A stretch of DNA of 64,000 nucleotides from positions 62,001-126,000 of the forward strand of contig JAQCGX010000003.1 of the NCBI GenBank assembly GCA_027619975.1, written 5' to 3'. Below the pieces are notes generated by a model. It had not been told where the DNA came from and ran no database searches. It saw nothing but the letters and a program-made list of their open reading frames with translations. Position 1 is the first letter of the stretch, and each line of letters begins with the position of its first letter. This document shows, in pieces, positions 58,903-64,000 of this stretch. The translations under genes were made by a program, and so were the position numbers. The DNA comes from Nitrospinota bacterium (GTDB lineage: Bacteria; Nitrospinota; Nitrospinia; Nitrospinales; VA-1).

Positions 58903-61869
58903 TTGGAAGGCAAGGTGATTCCCCCTGGAATCAATGTTGATGAATTCGACGCTTATACGGGGGAGAATTCCTGCATTCTCAGAGTGGGGAACCTGCTGAA
59001 GGAAAAAGATCTTATGCTGGGCTTCACTGCAAGCGAAAAGATCATCGCAGGGTTACCAGCCGTCACCCTGGGAATGAACCCTTCGATTCCTGAGGCCCGG
59101 CTTTCTACAAGCCTTCAGGATTTAAAAGATCACTACTGCACCTCCCGGTTATATCTGATCACAACGGTGGATGCTTACGAAGACGGGTACAACCTGTCCA
59201 TGCTGGAAGCAATGGCCACGGGTATGCCGGTTATATCGACCGCAAGCCGAACTTCTCCGATTGAAAATGGGATTAGCGGCTACATTTCGGACGACATCCA
59301 CTATTTGCGATCCCATGTGGCGGAATTATTGATGGACCCTGAAAAAGCTAAAACAATGGGAGCCGAAGCCCGCAAAACGGTCGAACAAAAATTTGGACAG
59401 ACGGTTTTCATAAAATCATGGACGGAGACGATAAAGGAAAGAATTGTCGATTTTCTGGAGGCGACGGGAGTTTCTTTGAACGGGTCTACTGAAAGGTTCC
59501 ATGAAAAGCCACGCAAAAACATTCTGATGAATTATGTGTCATACCCTGTGACCACTGCCCATTATATGGAACGGGCACTCAGAAAAGCGCACAACGTGGT
59601 CACCGCCGGGGCCATGATCACAAATGAAATTATTAAGCAATGGAATCTTGAAGCCTTGAAATGGAAAGTTGCTCCGCAGGATATTCCCTGCGAGGTTTCC
59701 GCCCCATTGTCCCACATGCTGAGCCAGCTGTCGGACGGGTGGAGCCCGGATCTTTATTTTTGGGTGGAGACGGGGCTCGGGTCCATCCCGCCGGATTTAA
59801 AGGATCATTCGATTCCCAAAGCCTGTTACCTGATCGATTCCCACATTCATTTTGAACGCCATAAGGAAATTGCTAGGCACTTCGATTTTATATTCCTCGC
59901 GCAAAAAGCGTATGTGGAGCCGATGAAGACGGCAGGATATAAGCAGGTTTTCTGGCTTCCCCTCGGGTGTGATCCTGAAATTCATGGCGAGAAAAATCGT
60001 GATGAGAAATACGACGTGGGCTTCGTGGGATCGTTGACGACCGCTCACGTGCGCCGAAAAAAACTACTGTATCGGATCGATGAACATTTTTCCCTGCATT
60101 GCGACCGCAAATTCATGGATGAAATGGCGGAGGTATTTTCCGAGTGCAGGATCGTATTCAATGAGGCGGTTAACAACGACCTCAATATGCGAGTGTTCGA
60201 GGCGCTGTGCAGTGGCCGTCTGCTGGTTACAGACGAAGCGCCGGGAAGCGGCCTGAAAGACATGTTTCAGGATAATAAACATTTGGTCATTTATAACGAA
60301 GATAACCTTATCGAACGGATTCGATATTATCTGGACCACCCCGATGAAAGACTTCGGATCGCCAGGGAAGGCCAAGAAGAAGTGCTTAAACGTCATACCT
60401 ATGACCATCGGGCAAAATTCATGTTGGAAACGCTGGATAATCACTTCAGGGAAAAAGGTGGAGCGAAGTTGGTGAGCGACAAACCTGACTCGTATTACCA
60501 GAACGTCCGAATGGATATTCTTCCCCTCGTGCCTGAAGATGCCTCCTGCATCCTGGAAATCGGCTGTGCCGCCGGAGGCACCGGGAATGAATTGAAAAAG
60601 AGGGGAGGGGTATTCGTCGCCGGCGTAGAGCAGGACCCTGAAGCGGCTCGGTTGGCGCGTGAGGTGTTGGATGAGGTGATTGAAGGCAATATTGAAACGC
60701 TGGATTTGCCCTATGCCGAAAACAGCTTCGACTGTATTTTATTCGCGGATGTGCTGGAGCATCTCATCGACCCGCTTACAGTCCTGAAAAATCTACGGAA
60801 ATACCTGAAGACTGAGGGAACGGTGGTTGCCAGTCTTCCTAATGTGCAGTTTCATGGGGTGGTTCATCATCTGGTGGAAGGAAACTGGACGTATCAAAAA
60901 GAAGGCATTTTGGATGAGACCCATTTGCGCTTTTTCACTTTTAAAGAAATGGAGAATTTTTTTGCGCAAGCGGGGTTTGAAATTGGTCAGGTTGAAGAAA
61001 CTCTCGACCCAGTTTTCAAGGACTATAATCCGACGTATCCCGCAACCCTCACCATGGGCCGGATAACGATCAACGACCTATCTGAAGAAGAGTTCCGGCG
61101 ATTTTTTGTTTTCCAATACAAAATTTCTGCCCGAAAGAAGGTGGTTGCTTCGCAATATTTTGATGAACCTGAAGGAGCTGATTCATCAGAATTGTATATC
61201 GAAGAAATGCTGGCGAAAGGTAAAACACTTGAGCAGGCAAATGACTTCAAGGGAGCGGTTCGCATTTATCGACAACTACGGGAGGCCGTTCCCGGTTGCC
61301 TGGAAGCGATCTGTGGCGAGGCCAATTGTTGCATGCACCTGCAAGACCTGGAGCAGGCTGAGAGGCTATATTTAAAAGCCCTGTCTCTTGAACCCGGAAC
61401 CTTTCTTGCCCGCATGGGGTTGAGTTCCCTTGAACTGCAGCGAGGAAATTTAGACGAGGCCATTGAAGGGTTTCACGGAGCTCGTGAAATCCTGCCGAAT
61501 AATGATAAGGCCTGGACCGGGTTGGGTTTGGCTTACCGACAAAAGGGAATGATACGGGATGCGCTGGACTGCTTTGCGCACGCGCTGGATATCGACTTGG
61601 AAAATCAATTAGCGTTAACCACACTCATGGAATTGTGCTACGAAGGAGATGAGTTTTCCGAATGTGAAAAATTCCTGAATAAATATCTGGTACTTCATCC
61701 AGCTAATTTAAATATTCTGTTTGGACTGGCAGGGATACAGTACAAAATGAATAAATTGGATGAAGCTAAAGAATCATTGGAAAGAATCCTGGTGTTTGAT
61801 CCCGTCCATAAGGACGCCTGTGACCTCAAGGAACACCTTGGCAGAAAGCTTAGCCCCCTGCGAGCGTAG
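58903..61869 (+). CDS. Glycosyltransferase - glycosyltransferase - methyltransferase - TPR fusion protein
   Basis: 988 residues counted from a TTG at 58903, but the real protein begins at 58490. Order from 58903: the C-terminal half of a GT4 domain (INVDEFDAYTGENS, YEDGYNLSMLEAMATGMPVI, residues ~1-190); a second CgeB/Glyco_trans_1_2-type transferase (~205-510; LPLGCDPEIHG, DVGFVGSLTTAHVRRKK, NMRVFEALCSGRLLVTDEAP); a SAM methyltransferase (~545-740; ILEIGCAAGGTGNELKKRGG, FADVLEHLIDPLTVLKNLRK); and about six TPR repeats to the end (AERLYLKALSLEPGTFLARM, AWTGLGLAYRQKGMIRDALD). Proteins with this mix usually build or modify surface glycans or glycosylate exported proteins. The acceptor is unknown. 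Confidence 0.85.
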   Translation: MEGKVIPPGINVDEFDAYTGENSCILRVGNLLKEKDLMLGFTASEKIIAGLPAVTLGMNPSIPEARLSTSLQDLKDHYCTSRLYLITTVDAYEDGYNLSMLEAMATGMPVISTASRTSPIENGISGYISDDIHYLRSHVAELLMDPEKAKTMGAEARKTVEQKFGQTVFIKSWTETIKERIVDFLEATGVSLNGSTERFHEKPRKNILMNYVSYPVTTAHYMERALRKAHNVVTAGAMITNEIIKQWNLEALKWKVAPQDIPCEVSAPLSHMLSQLSDGWSPDLYFWVETGLGSIPPDLKDHSIPKACYLIDSHIHFERHKEIARHFDFIFLAQKAYVEPMKTAGYKQVFWLPLGCDPEIHGEKNRDEKYDVGFVGSLTTAHVRRKKLLYRIDEHFSLHCDRKFMDEMAEVFSECRIVFNEAVNNDLNMRVFEALCSGRLLVTDEAPGSGLKDMFQDNKHLVIYNEDNLIERIRYYLDHPDERLRIAREGQEEVLKRHTYDHRAKFMLETLDNHFREKGGAKLVSDKPDSYYQNVRMDILPLVPEDASCILEIGCAAGGTGNELKKRGGVFVAGVEQDPEAARLAREVLDEVIEGNIETLDLPYAENSFDCILFADVLEHLIDPLTVLKNLRKYLKTEGTVVASLPNVQFHGVVHHLVEGNWTYQKEGILDETHLRFFTFKEMENFFAQAGFEIGQVEETLDPVFKDYNPTYPATLTMGRITINDLSEEEFRRFFVFQYKISARKKVVASQYFDEPEGADSSELYIEEMLAKGKTLEQANDFKGAVRIYRQLREAVPGCLEAICGEANCCMHLQDLEQAERLYLKALSLEPGTFLARMGLSSLELQRGNLDEAIEGFHGAREILPNNDKAWTGLGLAYRQKGMIRDALDCFAHALDIDLENQLALTTLMELCYEGDEFSECEKFLNKYLVLHPANLNILFGLAGIQYKMNKLDEAKESLERILVFDPVHKDACDLKEHLGRKLSPLRA

Positions 61870-61926
61870 TAAATCAAGCTTGTGGGTGAGTGATTTAAAA
61901 ATCTCCTTTTATCTTGGAAGCTTAGA

Positions 61927-63723
61927 GTGCATCTATTTAATGAAAATCTAAAATTACTCCGGGATCACGATCCGGCTTTGGCTCTCAGGGTGGAAAGTGC
62001 GAGGAGTCTGGATGCTGTCCAGGTGATAGTGTCAAAGGATGGCAATCCGGTTCCGAGAGTAGGATCTGTGAGCCTTCACAGCACCTATCGGCCCAAGGAT
62101 GAAGCCGCCCGAGCGGTTTCTGAATTTGCCGTCAAAGGTGGATTGCAAAATGTGGTTTATGGGCTGGGGTTTGGCTATCACGTTGCGGAATTATTGAACC
62201 GATATTACTCCAGGTCTGTTACCGTGATTGAACCGTCACTGGAATTATTCCACGCGTTCATTTCAGCGGTGAATCTCAAACCCTTTCTGCCACGCACCCG
62301 GTTTTTAGTTGCCGAACCCACTCCAAAAATTGGAGCCCGTTTCAAGCCAGAGAACTGGAACATCCTGAGCCACCTTCCCTCAGTTCGCTTATCTCCAGAC
62401 TATTTTAACAGGTTGGAACAGAGCCGGAAATTAGCCGGGGTTTTGAAATCCAATTCATTAAGAATTCTCGTGGTCAACCCGATTTACGGCGGGTCTCTGC
62501 CAACGGCACGGTTTTGCGCCGAAGCTTTGAAGAACCTTGGTCATCATGTAGCCTCGGTGGAATGCGATAAGTTTGCCGAGGGCTTTTTATCTCTTGATGG
62601 AATCACCCGCAACAAAGAAAATTCCCAGATCCTTTCGACTGTTTTCATGAATATGATGGGAGATATGACTGCCGCCAAAGCGGCGGACTTCCGCCCGGAT
62701 CTGATTCTGGCTCTTGCCCAGGCGCCTCTGACCCCGAAAGCCATCCAAAAATTAAAAGTGTTGCAGGTTCCCATTGCCTTTTGGTTTGTGGAGGATTTCC
62801 GTACCCTCCCATACTGGAAAGATGTTGCCAGTTCCTACGATCATTTTTTCACCTTTCAGCAAGGGGAGTTTTTTGATCAGCTGGAAGCCCATGGTGCCAA
62901 AAGCGTTTACTACCTCCCACAAGCATGTTTTCCCGATATTCACCGAATACATGATCTGACCCCTGAAGAGAAAAAGAGTTATGAAGCCGATCTTTCCTTC
63001 ATGGGGGCCGCCTACTACAACCGGCGGAAAACGTTTCCTCAGTTATTGGACCACGATATTAAAATCTGGGGCACCGGTTGGGAACTGGAATCGTCACTAG
63101 GCCAACGCGTACAGAATGAAAATAAACGGGTTTCTTCCGATGAAACGGTGAAAATTTATAATGCCGCCAAAATCCATTTGAACCTGCATTCATCCACCTT
63201 TCATGAAAGCATTAATCCCGAAGGCGATTTCGTGAACCCCCGCACATTCGAAATTCCAGCCTGTTGCGGATTCCAGCTCGTCGATCAGCGATCGGAATTG
63301 AAAGACCTGTTTCGAGTAGGTGAGGAAATTATTACCTTTAATAGTGTTGCCGATTTAAGGAAAAAGATTGCCTACTATCTGGAGCATGATGAGGAAAGAA
63401 AGACGATTGCTCTTAATGGACGCACGCGGGTTTTGTCGGAACATACTATGGAACACCGGATGACGGAATTGTTGATCTACATTTTCGGCGATCAGGTTGA
63501 AGCTCTGAAACAGCGGCTGGCCGACAGAAAAGAGCCTTTGGATGTTTTAATCGAACAAGCCGGAGCAAATACAGAGTTGGCGAAATTCCTTGAGCCGTTC
63601 CGTGGAGCCCCGGAATTTTCTCTGAAAACCGTCATTGCTCATATCGCTAAAGGCGAAGGAGCTTTGACAAAACCGGAAACTCTGTTATTGATGGTGAATC
63701 AACTGGTGCATGAGGGAAAATGA
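61927..63723 (+). CDS. CgeB/Maf-like glycosyltransferase
   Basis: 598 residues from a GTG with GGAAG six bases before it. The N-terminal part (NVVYGLGFGYHVAELLNRYY, VTVIEPSLELFHAFISAV) resembles the nucleotide-fold region of motility-associated factor (Maf) glycosyltransferases. The rest is a CgeB/Glyco_trans_1_2-type transferase (ILVVNPIYGGSLPTARFCAE, PIAFWFVEDFRTLPYWKD, ADLSFMGAAYYNRRKTFPQL, GDFVNPRTFEIPACCGFQLV). The second half is clearly related to the middle domain of the fusion protein upstream. Maf enzymes add nonulosonic acids to flagellins; that role here is inference, since no flagellar gene is in view. Confidence 0.8.
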   Translation: MHLFNENLKLLRDHDPALALRVESARSLDAVQVIVSKDGNPVPRVGSVSLHSTYRPKDEAARAVSEFAVKGGLQNVVYGLGFGYHVAELLNRYYSRSVTVIEPSLELFHAFISAVNLKPFLPRTRFLVAEPTPKIGARFKPENWNILSHLPSVRLSPDYFNRLEQSRKLAGVLKSNSLRILVVNPIYGGSLPTARFCAEALKNLGHHVASVECDKFAEGFLSLDGITRNKENSQILSTVFMNMMGDMTAAKAADFRPDLILALAQAPLTPKAIQKLKVLQVPIAFWFVEDFRTLPYWKDVASSYDHFFTFQQGEFFDQLEAHGAKSVYYLPQACFPDIHRIHDLTPEEKKSYEADLSFMGAAYYNRRKTFPQLLDHDIKIWGTGWELESSLGQRVQNENKRVSSDETVKIYNAAKIHLNLHSSTFHESINPEGDFVNPRTFEIPACCGFQLVDQRSELKDLFRVGEEIITFNSVADLRKKIAYYLEHDEERKTIALNGRTRVLSEHTMEHRMTELLIYIFGDQVEALKQRLADRKEPLDVLIEQAGANTELAKFLEPFRGAPEFSLKTVIAHIAKGEGALTKPETLLLMVNQLVHEGK

Positions 63724-63739
63724 TGGAGGAGAAGGAGTG

Positions 63740-64000
63740 ATGGCTGAACGTATTCTCATAATGAGCCTGACTCGAATGGGTGATCTGGTGCAGGCAACTC
63801 CATTGATCAGCGGAATGCGGCAAAAATACCCGGATTCTGTAATCACCTTGATGGTTTCCAGTGATTTTGAGAGTTTTATCCCAAATATTCCCGATATCGA
63901 CAATTCTATCGTTCTCGATATTCGCCAATTCAAAAAGCGAGAACGTGAGCAAGATCTGAGCTGGGTGGTCATTTACCAGTACCTGGAATCTTTCCTTGAG
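63740..64000 (+). CDS. Glycosyltransferase family 9 / heptosyltransferase-like (3' partial)
   Basis: 87 codons to the window end, from the ATG at 63740 with GGAG just upstream and 16 bp after the preceding stop. It reads ERILIMSLTRMGDLVQATPL, then GMRQKYPDSVITLMVSSDFE and IPDIDNSIVLDI, the N-terminal signature of ADP-heptose:LPS heptosyltransferases (R-x-G-D-x-x-x-x-T-P-x-x). The rest lies outside the window. It continues the glycan-building cluster. Confidence 0.88.
   Translation, partial: MAERILIMSLTRMGDLVQATPLISGMRQKYPDSVITLMVSSDFESFIPNIPDIDNSIVLDIRQFKKREREQDLSWVVIYQYLESFLE

Overview
The window is 64 kb of a densely coded bacterial chromosome with AT-rich intergenic gaps, several TTG/GTG starts and about 55 genes. 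The best taxonomic guess is a Gram-negative of the Nitrospinota (Nitrospina relatives) or a neighbouring deep proteobacterial-like lineage. The basis is a Rieske / split cytochrome b / multihaem cytochrome c complex, a cytochrome P460, two SurA-like chaperones and outer-membrane-type lipoproteins. This is inference from gene content, not from a marker tree.

Layout. 1-4.6 kb: dprA (5' end outside the window), topA and trmFO on the plus strand. 4.6-11.7 kb, minus strand: two large ATPases of the PilB/GspE family, each with two GAF domains at the N-terminus, flanking the decayed remains of a third copy. 11.9-16.2 kb, minus: parC-parE (topoisomerase IV). 16.5-18.2 kb, minus: a formyltransferase/beta-propeller gene broken by two homopolymer frameshifts. 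18.6-20.5 kb: mrp, a DUF971 gene and a small Sm-like gene. 20.8-24.4 kb: an XRE regulator with a membrane partner; a MarR regulator facing a cytochrome P460/thioredoxin-like operon across overlapping promoters; then a rhodanese-Rieske pair. 24.7-28.6 kb: two membrane proteins, the agmatine deiminase / N-carbamoylputrescine amidase pair (putrescine synthesis) and a small conserved gene.

28.7-46.6 kb is mostly housekeeping on the plus strand: mfd, two SurA/PpiC foldases, tilS, ftsH, folP, pdxJ, a coiled-coil protein, gap-tpiA-secG-tRNA-Leu(GAG), a diguanylate cyclase, a small membrane protein and a flavoprotein of the lipoamide-dehydrogenase fold that lacks the redox disulfide. 46.7-52.5 kb is the respiratory operon: Tat-type Rieske protein, cytochrome b, subunit IV, an eight-haem membrane-anchored cytochrome c, a 60-residue membrane protein and a membrane-anchored Mrr-like protein. 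52.7-55.1 kb: metF, an FGE-sulfatase-type protein and a leucine-rich-repeat protein. 55.3-58.3 kb: an unusual lipoprotein, a lytic transglycosylase and a cytosolic sulfite-oxidase-fold molybdoenzyme. 58.5-64 kb: glycosyltransferase genes, including a GT4-GT-methyltransferase-TPR fusion split by a frameshift and a GT9 gene cut by the window end.

The points most worth a second look are the Cys4 MarR / P460 control region, with overlapping divergent promoters and two matching palindromes; the tandem-GAF PilB-like family with one intact, one motif-degenerate and one dead copy; the octahaem cytochrome of the bc-type complex; the disulfide-less flavoprotein; and four reading-frame breaks that all lie in homopolymer runs, which may be sequencing errors. 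I found no CRISPR array, prophage, insertion sequence or rRNA.
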